Source: Rothia sp. ZJ932
GTDB lineage: Bacteria > Actinomycetota > Actinomycetes > Actinomycetales > Micrococcaceae
Length of the DNA: 64,000 nt
Direction: 5' to 3'
Assembly: GCF_016924835.1 (NCBI RefSeq)
Contig: NZ_CP070480.1
Location: 992,001-1,056,000, forward strand
The position numbers were made by a program, and so were the translations under genes. Shown piece by piece: positions 7,933-18,242 of this stretch. The stretch's first letter is position 1, and the number at the start of each line of letters is the position of its first letter. The notes below the pieces were generated by a model, which saw only the letters and a list, made by a program, of their open reading frames with translations, was not told where the DNA came from and ran no database searches.

Positions 7933-9498
7933 ATGCTTTCCCAGCGCACCACGGCACCACGCGAGCCACGCATCACCCGCTTTAACCGCGTGCAGCTCAA
8001 CTACGTGACGGGTTCACCGACCCGAACGATTATTTTTGGCACCATCGGTTCACTGCTGATGATGTTCGGCTCATTCGGCGTCGGCTGGCTCGCGGCAGCA
8101 TCACCGCTGAACACGGTCGGCTGGATTGCAAACATCCGCTATAACGTACCCGGCCTTGTGACCTCGGTAGTGCTCGTTGCCGTCGGCGGCATGATGATGA
8201 CCCGTGAGTGGCTGCGTCTTTCGCAGAAAATGCCGCTGTGGGACGCCGGGAGTAAAAAATGGACGTGGGCGGCAATTATCGCCTGGTCAACCCCGCAACT
8301 CTTTGCCTTTCCGCTTTTTAGCCGCGACATGTTCTCCTATTTTGCCCAGGGGCGCGTCATGCAATCGGGGCTCAACCCATACGAATACGGCGTTAGCTCA
8401 GTCAATAACTTCTTTCAATACGGCGCCGACCCCATGTGGGCTGAATCCCCACCACCCTACGGTCCGGTGTTCTTATGGATTGAACAGACCGTGGCAACCA
8501 TCGTCGGGCAAAACGTTGATGCTGGAATCTACTTCTTTAGATTCATCGCAGTTTTAGGGTGCCTACTCATTGCCTACTACACCCCAAAACTAGCGCAACT
8601 TCACGATATCAACCCCACCCGTACCCTGTGGCTCGTTGTCGCCAACCCACTCTTTATCGCCCAGTTCATCACAGCAGGTCACAATGATGCCCTGATGACC
8701 GGCCTCATGGTGGCAGGCGCCTACCATGCAGCCCGCTGGCGCAACTGGAAAGGTGGTCTTACCGGCACCGTGCTGGTGACCCTCGCCGTTGCCATCAAGC
8801 CCCTCGCCCTCGTCCTGCTGCCCTTCATCGGTCTTTTATGGGCAGGACGCGCCGCCTCCTGGCCACGTAAGTTCAGCTACTGGGCACTCGTAGGCACTAT
8901 CTTTCTGGCGCTCATGGCATTCATGGGCTGGCTCAATGGTCTTGGATTCGGTTGGATCGGTGCCCTCTCCACTACCGGCGGCCAGCACATCTGGTACGCA
9001 CCCAGCGGTGGTCTCGGCATCTTCGTAGGGGACCTCGCGCACAACCTCACCGGCATAGACAATGCAACCGTCCGCGACGGCATCGGCAGCATCGGCAAAC
9101 TCATTGGCATGTTCCTGGCCGTCATGATCATGTTCCGCGGCAAAGACGAAGACCTACTGCGCAGGGCAGGCTTCGCGCTCGCCTGCGTAGTAGCATTCAG
9201 CCCCATGGTGCAATCCTGGTACCTGCTGTGGTTCATTCCGTTCCTCGCAGCATCGGGCATCCGCACCGGCCACCAGCTGGACTTCTACTTTCTGACCACC
9301 CTGTTCTTCATGATTTACGCAATCGTTGACCAGCTCTCAGTTTCACCCTACCTCGACACTTTTGACATCAACATGGCGCGACTGATTGCAGGCGTCACCA
9401 CCCTCGCCTACTCCGCTTACTTACTCTTCGTTGACCCCGCAACACGAAGAGTGCTCAGAAGCAAACGCAGGCAATCGGTCTTTGATCTGATCATCTAG
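7933..9498 (+). CDS. mptB: Polyprenol-phosphomannose-dependent alpha-1,6-mannosyltransferase (MptB-like)
   Basis: A polytopic GT-C membrane glycosyltransferase of 521 aa. MptA/MptB enzymes extend the alpha-1,6-mannan core of lipomannan in Corynebacteriales and Micrococcaceae using decaprenyl-phosphomannose outside the membrane. About a dozen hydrophobic segments are visible. The SRDMFSYFAQGRVMQSGLNP loop (near 125-145) and ESPPPYGPVFLWIEQ are typical of the family's extracytoplasmic acceptor/donor loops. HNDALMTGLM follows near 255. AGGAG precedes the ATG by only 3-4 nt. The gene stands alone, diverges from orn, and ends in a strong terminator. Confidence 0.8.
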   Translation: MLSQRTTAPREPRITRFNRVQLNYVTGSPTRTIIFGTIGSLLMMFGSFGVGWLAAASPLNTVGWIANIRYNVPGLVTSVVLVAVGGMMMTREWLRLSQKMPLWDAGSKKWTWAAIIAWSTPQLFAFPLFSRDMFSYFAQGRVMQSGLNPYEYGVSSVNNFFQYGADPMWAESPPPYGPVFLWIEQTVATIVGQNVDAGIYFFRFIAVLGCLLIAYYTPKLAQLHDINPTRTLWLVVANPLFIAQFITAGHNDALMTGLMVAGAYHAARWRNWKGGLTGTVLVTLAVAIKPLALVLLPFIGLLWAGRAASWPRKFSYWALVGTIFLALMAFMGWLNGLGFGWIGALSTTGGQHIWYAPSGGLGIFVGDLAHNLTGIDNATVRDGIGSIGKLIGMFLAVMIMFRGKDEDLLRRAGFALACVVAFSPMVQSWYLLWFIPFLAASGIRTGHQLDFYFLTTLFFMIYAIVDQLSVSPYLDTFDINMARLIAGVTTLAYSAYLLFVDPATRRVLRSKRRQSVFDLII

Positions 9499-9523
9499 CA
9501 GTGCCGAGAAGCAACAGAAGCGA

Positions 9524-9571
9524 AAAACCCGTTGTCTATAGCCATAAAAATGGCTATAGACAACGGGTTTT
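9524..9571 (+). terminator. Strong terminator of mptB
   Basis: A perfect 21-bp stem (9524-9544 with 9551-9571, AAAACCCGTTGTC... / ...GACAACGGGTTTT) with a 6-nt loop ends in a short T run, 25 bp after the mptB stop. Confidence 0.9.
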
Positions 9572-9615
9572 GATTCTCCCAAAATTTTTTCAAAAAGATG
9601 ACATGACTACTTTTT

Positions 9616-9662
9616 AGGCTCTGACTGGGCACAAGAAAAACTATTTACCCTAGTCAGAGCCT
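9616..9662. repeat. Inverted repeat between mptB terminator and tRNA-Arg
   Basis: AGGCTCTGACTGGG (9616-9629) is mirrored by CCCTAGTCAGAGCCT (9648-9662). Neither strand has a T run after the stem, so it is not a canonical terminator. It lies just beyond the 3' end of tRNA-Arg and could be a processing or termination structure for that transcript. Confidence 0.55.
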
Positions 9663-9670
9663 GTATTGCG

Positions 9671-9743
9671 TGCCCCAGGAGGGAGTCGAACCCCCGACCA
9701 AGAGATTAGAAGGCTCCTGCTCTATCCACTGAGCTACTGAGGC
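9671..9743 (-). tRNA. tRNA-Arg (TCT)
   Basis: The minus strand gives a 73-nt cloverleaf. The acceptor GCCTCAG pairs with CTGGGGC, the discriminator is A, the D arm is GCTCAGTGGATAGAGC, the T arm GGGGGTTCGACTCCC, and CCA is not encoded. The anticodon loop CTTCTAA gives TCT. The anticodon stem GGAGC/TCTCT has a C-T mismatch next to the loop, which is unusual. Confidence 0.93.
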
Positions 9744-9834
9744 AGGCGGTGCTTGCAAAAAGCACCACTTGCTTATAATACAGATTTTTTGCTGACTTTT
9801 CCTCTTAGGCAATTAGGGAGAGTGAGCGTGCGAT

Positions 9835-10515
9835 TTAACCGCCGATGATTTCAGCATCCGAGGGGTTGCCTTCTTCACCAGCTTCGTACCCGTTGCTGGT
9901 ATTTTGACCTGTGCGTACGTTGCTTTCCTCTGCGGGGGAGAGCTTCGCATCTGCACCACCGGACGCTGCTCCCGAATCATAGTTCGCGGGGTCGAAGGGG
10001 TCGTACCCGTTTGCCCATGCCCCCAAATCTTGTGCGTCGCATTCACTAATGACAGCTACCCACGCCTCTTCGGTGTATTCCATTGAGCTATCCCATACAT
10101 CGGCGGTGCAGGTGCCACCACCATCACGGTACTGTTGAAAAATTGATGGGGCATGAAGTTCAGAAGCAAGAGGAACAGCGATGCTTTCGCCCTCTGTGCT
10201 CTGACCCGTTTCACTAAGAGGTGCGGTGGTTGGCAGTGTGTGGTTGTCATCAATACCACCCAGAGCGGTCTGTTGAGGCAAAGGAATCATTGTTTCGCTC
10301 TCACCATGCGTCACCTCTGAGACGGTTGGCTTCTGCGAAGATGTGTCAGAAGCAACCGCGCTAGATGAAGCGGTTGCGCGTGCTGTCTCAGAAGCTGATG
10401 ACGAGGACGTGGCATGAGGTGCTGCTGATTCACCGGCGGGAGAATCCTCTGAATGAGAAGAACACCCCATCAACAACAATAATGACGTAGCTAATACGCT
10501 TAATTGTTTTTTCAT
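9835..10515 (-). CDS. Predicted secreted lipoprotein, function unknown
   Basis: The 226-aa protein begins with a lipoprotein signal: MKKQ, a leucine-rich hydrophobic stretch, and a lipobox LLMGC with Cys18 as the lipidation site. A Ser/Thr/Ala-rich low-complexity linker follows to about residue 80, as usual for surface lipoproteins. Then comes a small domain with GGGTCTADVWDSS and VAVISECDAQDLGAWANGYDPFDP, which contains two or three cysteines that may form a disulfide. I do not recognise the domain. The gene is alone on the minus strand and diverges from the broken esterase; the intergenic region is very AT-rich. Confidence 0.75.
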   Translation of the reverse strand: MKKQLSVLATSLLLLMGCSSHSEDSPAGESAAPHATSSSSASETARATASSSAVASDTSSQKPTVSEVTHGESETMIPLPQQTALGGIDDNHTLPTTAPLSETGQSTEGESIAVPLASELHAPSIFQQYRDGGGTCTADVWDSSMEYTEEAWVAVISECDAQDLGAWANGYDPFDPANYDSGAASGGADAKLSPAEESNVRTGQNTSNGYEAGEEGNPSDAEIIGG

Positions 10516-10660
10516 GAAATTCCTTAAGAAAAAATTAATATAAATTAATAATAATCGTCGTTAAAAACGTCATTATTCTTTTTGTGGGGAGTATAAGATG
10601 GCTATGCCTCCCTGCAGGATTTGTTTATCGTACACATACTACAAGGAAAAGCTTCCCCCT

Positions 10661-12164
10661 ATGTACCGTGCTCCTTTCTTACGCCGCCTGAGTGCGTTTG
10701 CTCTAGCTACTGGATGCGCACTAACCAGCGTTATAATCCCCGAAGCACAAGCCTCAGCTGCTGTATCATCCAAGACCCATACCGCCTACGGGCAGTTCTG
10801 TTTACGCTGATGGCATTGACTGGAATAAACCGGTAGGTGTTGTCTATTACTTGGACGGTGATTATTGGGAAAGTAACCAGTCAAAGGTTTGGGACTATGG
10901 CAACCACGCTTTGACATCAATGGCTAAAATCGCCCAGTCGAAGAACATGGTTTTTGTTCCCGTTGTATCGCCCGATAAGAATAAAGCCGGTGATGGTATT
11001 ACATGGTGGGAAAGCGCTGATGCGCACGGTGACTGGTTGAGAGGTTTTGCAAATTGGTTCCAGAATACTCACGGTATTGACCGCTCCAACGTCTCGGTTC
11101 TGGGCTATTCAGGTGGTGCTGAGTTTATCACCCTAGAGCTCAATGCTGACCGTCAAGAATCCTGGCGTACCGGTGGTGGCAGCATTATCGTCGGTGACGG
11201 CACTCCGCGCGGTCAGCAAACCACAACTTCAGCACGGTTCAAAGCTCTACCACTGGATTTCTACGTGGGCAACCGTGACGGTAAAGGTGCAACCTGGCCC
11301 GCGACCTGGTCGGCATGGGGAGCTGCCCACGCAGGCGCAACAAGCTACCGCGCAGCAGGGTTCTCCAATGTTGAAGTAAACGTGGTTAATGGTGACCACT
11401 ACCAGTATGACTTTGCTGGTTATCTTGCTGAGTCTTTCCGCGAAGCTAATGCGTCCCGTCCCACCATGACCGTGCACAAAACCGCTATCAGCGAATGCTA
11501 CGCAGCTGGTGGGGGAGGTTCACGTTTTGGTCAGCCTACGAGCGGTGAAATTCCTATTCGCGATGGCGGGTACGCTCAGCGATTTGGTGCCCACTACACC
11601 ATTTACTGGCACGAAAGCGTCGGAGCTGCCCCTGTGAATTTCGCGGGCGGTATCGGTTCTTGCTACGCAGTTGAGGGCTTTGAAAACGGGCTCCGTTTCC
11701 CCACAGGCGCTGAGCATGGTTTACTCGGTGGCACCGTGCAGAAATTCACCATGCTGGGTCGCGGTACGAATGCACTCTACTGGAGCGCAGACCACCAGCG
11801 CGTACACAAGGTTTGGGAACACGGTGCTATCGGCGCCCGTTTTACAAGCGGTAGGGCAACTGCCCGCTACGGCTTCCCCACAACTGATGAGTTTGCTCTG
11901 AGTGCAGGTGGTTACGCTCAGAAGTTCCGGTTGAACAACGGGTACGAATCTCTCTTTGTGTGGTCTGCCCAAGCAGGGGTAAAAATCATCAACGCCAACG
12001 GTGGACTTTACTGGTACTGGAAGAACCGGGGATACACCTCAACTTTTGGTCTTCCGATCAGTGATGAAGTCGCCCACGCCGATGGTCGAGTGACCCTAGA
12101 TTTTAGCAAGGGGTACCGCCTGACATGGTTCCCCAACGGAAAAATCACTCAGAGCCGAATCTAA
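10661..12164 (+). pseudogene. Secreted alpha/beta-hydrolase (esterase-like) with LGFP repeats, broken by a frameshift
   Basis: The reading frame opens at ATG 10661 with a Sec signal peptide (hydrophobic core then AQASAA). It runs to SSKTHTA and meets a stop at 10808-10810. From about 10788 a second frame continues with TGSSVYADGIDWNKPVG and stays open to 12164. Removing one base near 10787 restores THTA-TGSSVYADG and one protein of about 500 aa. The catalytic domain has the nucleophile elbow GYSGGAEF and a later GDHYQYD with the likely His. The C-terminal half holds three or more LGFP repeats (FGQPTSGEIP, YGFPTTDEF, FGLPISDEV), thought to bind the actinobacterial cell wall. Either a real inactivating mutation or a sequence error; the downstream part is intact and well conserved. 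Confidence 0.8.
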
Positions 12165-12168
12165 GGTT

Positions 12169-12804
12169 CTACCCTAGCCCTAGCCCTCCCGGAATATTTA
12201 TTTTGTGCGGGGCAGGCATTCCGTGTTTCAGTAGATTCTCACCCTGCGATGTACGGGTGCGGACGTGCTGTTGAGAAATTAACAAACCGCAGGCTTGAGC
12301 CAGTGAGCAGGTAAGAACGGGACTCATACGCTGCAAACCGCAGTCTTTAAGAAAGTCTGAGAACTCGTCGGTGAGGATGTGTGTTTTGGGTAGGGACGCA
12401 TCATCTTCACAGACAACCAAGGGGTCGGGAAAACGCGCTAGAAGTTCACTAGGCAGGTGAACAGAGTGTTCTACCAACATCGCTGCGTTATGAATGCAGG
12501 CTTCAATCTTTGCCCGATTCCTGATGATGGAACTATTGCCCAGTACTTTATCGGTATCAGCGTCACCCCACTGCGCTAACTTCTTGGGATCAAAACCAGC
12601 GAATACTTTTGTGAATGCCAGTCTGAAACTGAGCACAGTGCTCCACTGTAAACCCTGTTGGAAAATAAAGAGACACATGTGCTCAAAGATCTGGCTCTGC
12701 TGGAGGGGAACGCAGGACCACTCCTCGTGATAGTAAGTCTGGGTGGTGTTGTCGCGCACCCACGGTGGGAGTCTTACGGAATCTTGTATTTCTAAAGTCT
12801 TCAT
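12169..12804 (-). CDS. tag: DNA-3-methyladenine glycosylase I family protein (Tag-like)
   Basis: Helix-hairpin-helix base-excision enzyme that removes 3-methyladenine from alkylated DNA. The 211-aa protein aligns by eye with Tag: YYHEEWSCVP (23-32) for YHDxEWGxP, FQQGLQWSTVL for the FQAGLSWxTIL helix, FAGFDPKKLAQ, and IIRNRAKIEACIHNA. The Tag zinc site looks altered. The usual N-terminal Cys-x-Trp is replaced by LPPWVRDNT, and the C-terminal half is diverged although ACGL remains. It may be a Tag paralogue with changed specificity. It is convergent with the esterase pseudogene (4-bp gap) and diverges from the ssb paralogue across a DnaA-box-like cluster. Confidence 0.8.
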   Translation of the reverse strand: MKTLEIQDSVRLPPWVRDNTTQTYYHEEWSCVPLQQSQIFEHMCLFIFQQGLQWSTVLSFRLAFTKVFAGFDPKKLAQWGDADTDKVLGNSSIIRNRAKIEACIHNAAMLVEHSVHLPSELLARFPDPLVVCEDDASLPKTHILTDEFSDFLKDCGLQRMSPVLTCSLAQACGLLISQQHVRTRTSQGENLLKHGMPAPHKINIPGGLGLG

Positions 12805-12856
12805 ACCTCAAAACCCTAAAGACAGATAATTTTTAGAGGCAAGAAAAACATGAAAC

Positions 12857-12937
12857 TGTGGATAGAAACCCTGTGGATATACAAAATTGAATAATTAAAA
12901 GCTGTGGATATAGAAAAATATGGGGGAGTTATCCACA
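12857..12937. promoter_or_regulatory. Cluster of four DnaA-box-like nonamers upstream of ssb paralogue
   Basis: TGTGGATAG (12857-12865), TGTGGATAT (12872-12880) and TGTGGATAT (12903-12911) are followed by a perfect TTATCCACA (12929-12937) in the opposite sense. All lie within 81 bp in the AT-rich gap between tag (-) and ssb (+). The last matches the DnaA consensus exactly; the others differ at the final base. Confidence 0.6.
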
Positions 12938-13023
12938 GATCTGACGGTTAACCTTGAGCTGCGCGAGAGGTGAGGTTAGAAAAGAATTACCCGCTCACTC
13001 CACCTATTTTCAAGGAACCTGTC

Positions 13024-13674
13024 ATGAGTGAAACCATCATCGTTCGAGCATTCGCGGCAACAGCCCCCGTTCTCAAACACACTCCCAACGGTGCGCCAGT
13101 CACGAACTTTCGCATCGCGTCCACCCCGCGCTGGTATGATCAAGCAGCGGGGATGTGGCGAGAAGCCCCCACCAACTGGTACACAGTGAACGCTTTCAGG
13201 GCGCTGGCGCAGAACGTCGCCCGCAGTATCCGTGTGGGGCAGCCAGTGATTGTGTCGGGTCGTCTCAAAATTAAAAAATGGGACCGCGAAGACGGCACTA
13301 CCGTCACCAACGTTGAAATTGATGCTCAAGCGGTGGGGCATGACCTTAACTTCGGTACAGCAGGTTACGAGCGATCCGTTGAACGCCGCTATGAGGGTCA
13401 AGACCAGATACCATCGCAGGGTCAGCCACCAGCGCAGAATGATTCTGCTAGTGCTTCTTTAGAATCATCACAGCCCCAGGGGCACCAGCAGAATACCTAT
13501 GATGCCTCTAGCCGCGCCTCTGACGACGGGTTCGCTCACAGTGGCGTGACCACCAGTTACCCCCGCAGTGATGAGAACAACGGCGTGCAGGCGCCAGATA
13601 GCCTAGCGGGTTTCGGTGAACTGGTTGAAGACACCCACCAGGCGCGAGAAGCTATTACAACAATGACTGCCTAG
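13024..13674 (+). CDS. ssb: Single-stranded DNA-binding protein, paralogue
   Basis: OB-fold protein of 216 aa. Residues 1-110 form the SSB domain (NGAPVTNFRIASTPRWYD, then NWYTVNAFRALAQNVARSIRVGQPVIVSGRLKIKKW). The rest is a Gln/Ser-rich disordered tail, but the canonical acidic DDIPF-type tip that recruits partners is missing. It is not in an rpsF-ssb-rpsR operon, so it is likely a second SSB. Actinobacterial SSB paralogues act in competence or chromosome segregation in some species (family knowledge). The ATG at 13024 is chosen over 12970 because AAGGA precedes it by about 8 nt and the SSB domain starts there. Confidence 0.88.
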   Translation: MSETIIVRAFAATAPVLKHTPNGAPVTNFRIASTPRWYDQAAGMWREAPTNWYTVNAFRALAQNVARSIRVGQPVIVSGRLKIKKWDREDGTTVTNVEIDAQAVGHDLNFGTAGYERSVERRYEGQDQIPSQGQPPAQNDSASASLESSQPQGHQQNTYDASSRASDDGFAHSGVTTSYPRSDENNGVQAPDSLAGFGELVEDTHQAREAITTMTA

Positions 13675-13845
13675 CTCGTGGTGGGCAATGTGCTATTTGC
13701 ACAGCCGGTGCGCAGGAAAAACACCTGCGTACCGGTGCCTCGCAGAAACCACCGCTAACTCGCACCGATAAAAAATAACGACATGAGCTAGCCACCGTGC
13801 CCCCCCCCAACCCAAAATTTGACCACACACGGTAGCCTTAAAGGT

Positions 13846-15525
<1,680 letters not shown>

Positions 15526-15840
15526 CGTTCCCTGGCTTTGCGGTTCACTTTCCGTCTGCAAACAAGACAGAATTGTGATTCCTGGTGCGGGAAAATTACT
15601 TCCGCACTCGTTCGGATTTTCCTGCCCCAGACCGCAAGCTCACTCGCTAAAAGCCTCTAGGCTCTTAGCGATCTAGCCACCAGCATAGCCACCTGCACCA
15701 ACTGGCGCAGGTGGCTGTGCTGTACCCGCCACATGGTGTATGCGTCCGCCCATACTCTGCGTAGCAGGCTCAGCGTCAGCGCTGGCAGCTTGGGGATATG
15801 CCCGTTTCTTCGCCCCAGCGGATGACCCCAAATAGAGAAT
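15526..15840. other. Non-coding stretch after ettA with hairpins and a partial duplicate of the ettA 3' end
   Basis: No credible gene. Two hairpins are visible: CGCTAAAAGCCT...AGGCTCTTAGCG (15645-15670, one mismatch) and AGCCACCTGC...GCAGGTGGCT (15687-15716). ACCGCAAGCTCACTCGCTAA near 15631-15650 closely resembles the last codons of ettA (ACCGTAAGCTCACCCGCTAG, 15506-15525), like a small degenerate duplication. The hairpins could end ettA transcription, but neither has a T run. Confidence 0.5.
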
Positions 15841-15846
15841 GAAAGT

Positions 15847-15876
15847 TTGACTTTATTTAAGGTAAGGGTATCCTTA
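15847..15876 (+). promoter_or_regulatory. Iron-regulated promoter with DtxR/IdeR-type box
   Basis: A -35 TTGACT (15847-15852) and a -10 TATCCT (15869-15874) are 16 bp apart. The imperfect 19-bp palindrome TAAGGTAAGGGTATCCTTA (15858-15876) overlaps the -10. It resembles the DtxR/IdeR consensus TTAGGTTAGSCTAACCTAA, so Fe-loaded repressor would block transcription of the siderophore genes that start at 16016. Confidence 0.75.
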
Positions 15877-16015
15877 GTGGTTGTGCTCCCTGGGCATCGG
15901 CACGGGCAAGAATCTTGCCCGTAACATCAATACTCGGTATGAACAAGTAACCGGGGATCAGCTCAGGGAACCGTCATATTCTAAATAACAATTAACCTTC
16001 TGGCGGAGAAACCCC

Positions 16016-17080
16016 ATGAAATTTATGAGCCCCAAGTTTCTGGCTCTTGCAGCAACCTCAGCGCTTCTGGTGACTGGCTGTGGAGCATCTGAAGAAGTGC
16101 CCAGCTCTGAAGCGTCTAAGCCCGCAGCTAGCGCAGCAGGCGACGGTAAAACCAGCTACCCGTTGACTATCGAGAACTGTGGCGTTGAGACCGTCATTGA
16201 AAAAGCACCTGAGCGTGTGGTTTCTCTTGACCAGAACTCCACTGAAATCTTGCTTTCCTTGGGTTTGGCTGATCGCATGGTAGGTACCGCCTCATGGACA
16301 GACCCGGTGCTTGATAGCCTGGCATCTGAGAACGAGAAAGTACCTCGGCTGGCTGATAACGCACCCAGCTTTGAGGTGCTGATGGACGCTGATCCCGATT
16401 TCGTTACCGCGTCCTTTGGTCGCCACTTCAACACCGGTGGTGTTGTAACCCGCGACCGTTTGGCTGAAACTGAGGTGTCTTCTTACCTGTCGCCGACCGA
16501 CTGCGATCAGGGGCAGAGCATCAACGGTGGTGGTAAGCGAACTGTAGCGCTCACGGAGGATGTATTGTTCCAGGAAATCCGCGAGATGGCCGAGATTTTC
16601 GATGTGCAAGAACGCGGTGAAGAGCTGATTACCGACCTTGAGCAGCGTGCGGATGCTGCCCTGGAGGGTGCTGATTTTGATGACACTTCAGTAGCTTTCT
16701 GGTTTGCTGATACGAAGACCCCTTACATGGCAGGTGGCAAGGGTTCAGCGCAGATGCTGGCACACGAAGCTGGTATGACTAACGTCTTTGAGAGCGAAGT
16801 GGATGACTGGCCCGCTGTGACCTGGGAAGCTGTTGTAGAGAAGAATCCTGAGGTTTTGGTTCTTGGTGATTTGAAGCGTGACCGTTTTCCCGGTGACCGT
16901 CTGGACGATAAGATTGAATTCTTGAAGAATGACCCCCTGACTCAGCAGATTGACGCGGTTAAGAATGAGAACTTTATTGCGTTGCACGGTGCTGAGATGA
17001 ACCCCTCGATTCGTTATGTTGACGGTCTTGAGAAGATTGGCGACTGGTACGAGAATAACCAAGAGAATGTAGGCAAGTAA
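16016..17080 (+). CDS. Iron-siderophore ABC transporter substrate-binding lipoprotein
   Basis: Surface lipoprotein of 354 aa that captures ferric siderophore (FepB/FhuD-like, helical-backbone binding protein). The signal peptide ends in the lipobox LLVTGC with Cys22. A Ser/Ala linker to about residue 45 is followed by the TroA-like fold: APERVVSLDQNSTEILLSLGLADRMVG (near 63-90), DADPDFVTASFG, and a C-terminal lobe with DDWPAVTWEAVVEKNPEVLVLGD. A DtxR-type box in its promoter supports iron-dependent control. The permease gene follows after 3 bp. The exact siderophore cannot be told. Confidence 0.9.
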   Translation: MKFMSPKFLALAATSALLVTGCGASEEVPSSEASKPAASAAGDGKTSYPLTIENCGVETVIEKAPERVVSLDQNSTEILLSLGLADRMVGTASWTDPVLDSLASENEKVPRLADNAPSFEVLMDADPDFVTASFGRHFNTGGVVTRDRLAETEVSSYLSPTDCDQGQSINGGGKRTVALTEDVLFQEIREMAEIFDVQERGEELITDLEQRADAALEGADFDDTSVAFWFADTKTPYMAGGKGSAQMLAHEAGMTNVFESEVDDWPAVTWEAVVEKNPEVLVLGDLKRDRFPGDRLDDKIEFLKNDPLTQQIDAVKNENFIALHGAEMNPSIRYVDGLEKIGDWYENNQENVGK

Positions 17081-17083
17081 GCT

Positions 17084-18142
17084 GTGGCAGTAACTACCCT
17101 CCTGCCCGTTTCGACTGCACGACGCAAACATTTCGCCGGGCGCTGGTTCTTTTTGGCGCTCGGTGTGGTGGCGCTGGTGGTGTCGGTGTTGATTTCCATT
17201 ACTTTGGGCAGTGCTGATATTTCGATGGTGAATGTGCGCGATATTGTGACTAACCATGTGGGGCTGACCGAGATTCCGGTGCGTTTGAGCGAGGACGCGA
17301 TTGTGTGGGAAGACCGCTTGCCGCGTGTTTTAGTGGCTGCGGCGTGTGGTATCGGTTTGTCACTGTGTGGTTTGTTGTTGCAGTCGTTGTTGCGTAACTC
17401 TTTGGCTGACCCTTATATTTTGGGTGTTTCATCGGGTGCTTCGACGGGAGCGGTAGTGACCGGCATGTTGGGGCTGGGTGGGGGAGCGATTGGGCTCTCT
17501 GGTGGCGCTTTTATCGGTGCGTTGATTGCTTTTGCGGCTGTATTGGTGATTGCGAAGTGCGCCAGTGGTGATAATTCTGCATTTATTCTGGCGGGTGTGT
17601 CATCAACTCAGCTTTTTTCGGCTCTGACCTCGTTGATTATCTTCGCGTTTGCTGATTCTGATGAGGCACGCGGTGTGATGTTCTGGTTGTTGGGCTCTCT
17701 AGAAGGCGTGCGCTGGAACCAGGTCTATCTTTCGGTGGCTGTTGCTGTAGCGGCGCTGGTGCTGTGCCTGGCTTTTACCAAGACCCTAGACGTTATGACT
17801 TTCGGTGAAGACATGGCAGGGGCGCTGGGCGTCAATACGACGGTAGTTCGGATGCTGTTGCTTACCAGCACGGCTCTGGTGACTGCCGTTTTGGTGAGTG
17901 TTGCCGGGGCTATCGGTTTCGTGGGTCTTGTTATTCCCCATATTGCCCGTCTTATCTGCGGTTACCAACACCGTCTGCTGGTGCCTTTTAGTGCCGTTTT
18001 TGGGGCGATTTTTATGGTGTGGGTTGATACTTTCTCTCGCATTATCTTTGCCCCTTCGGCGTTGCCTATTGGCGTGGGCACAGCGATTGTAGGTGTGCCT
18101 GTGTTCATTGTGATTTTGTTGCGTAAAAAAGCGAGGGTCTAA
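17084..18142 (+). CDS. Iron-siderophore ABC transporter permease (FecCD family)
   Basis: Integral membrane subunit of 352 aa with about ten hydrophobic segments. FecCD signatures are PRVLVAAACGIGLSLCGLLLQSLLRNSLADPYILGVSSGA (near 73-112) and FVGLVIPHIARLICGYQHRLLVPFSA toward the end, which includes the coupling helix for the ATPase. Start GTG 17084 lies 3 bp after the receptor stop, so the two are translated from one message. The operon ends here with a terminator and no FhuC/FecE-type ATPase gene is present, so the ATPase must come from elsewhere or be shared. Confidence 0.9.
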   Translation: MAVTTLLPVSTARRKHFAGRWFFLALGVVALVVSVLISITLGSADISMVNVRDIVTNHVGLTEIPVRLSEDAIVWEDRLPRVLVAAACGIGLSLCGLLLQSLLRNSLADPYILGVSSGASTGAVVTGMLGLGGGAIGLSGGAFIGALIAFAAVLVIAKCASGDNSAFILAGVSSTQLFSALTSLIIFAFADSDEARGVMFWLLGSLEGVRWNQVYLSVAVAVAALVLCLAFTKTLDVMTFGEDMAGALGVNTTVVRMLLLTSTALVTAVLVSVAGAIGFVGLVIPHIARLICGYQHRLLVPFSAVFGAIFMVWVDTFSRIIFAPSALPIGVGTAIVGVPVFIVILLRKKARV

Positions 18143-18170
18143 GCATTCACACTAGGCACTAATTACGAAT

Positions 18171-18210
18171 AAAAATCCCCAGAGAGTCTCTAGACTTTCT
18201 GGGGATTTTC
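18171..18210 (+). terminator. Terminator of the siderophore uptake operon
   Basis: AAAATCCCCAGAGAGTC pairs with GACTTTCTGGGGATTTT (G-T/A-C mismatches near the loop) and is followed by CCTTTTG. The stem also reads in the other direction and may serve convergent tesB. Confidence 0.85.
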
Positions 18211-18242
18211 CTTTTGAGACTTATAGCTGCTGAGGTTTACGG

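Noticed and set aside
10851-12164. Esterase starting at a TTG codon at 10851 as an intact gene
   Set aside because: The frame continues upstream of this codon with conserved-looking residues and joins the signal peptide after a one-base correction, so the frameshift reading is better.
12857-12937. DnaA-box cluster as chromosomal origin of replication
   Set aside because: No dnaA, dnaN, recF or gyrB nearby, and three of the four boxes are imperfect. It is better treated as a regulatory site of ssb.
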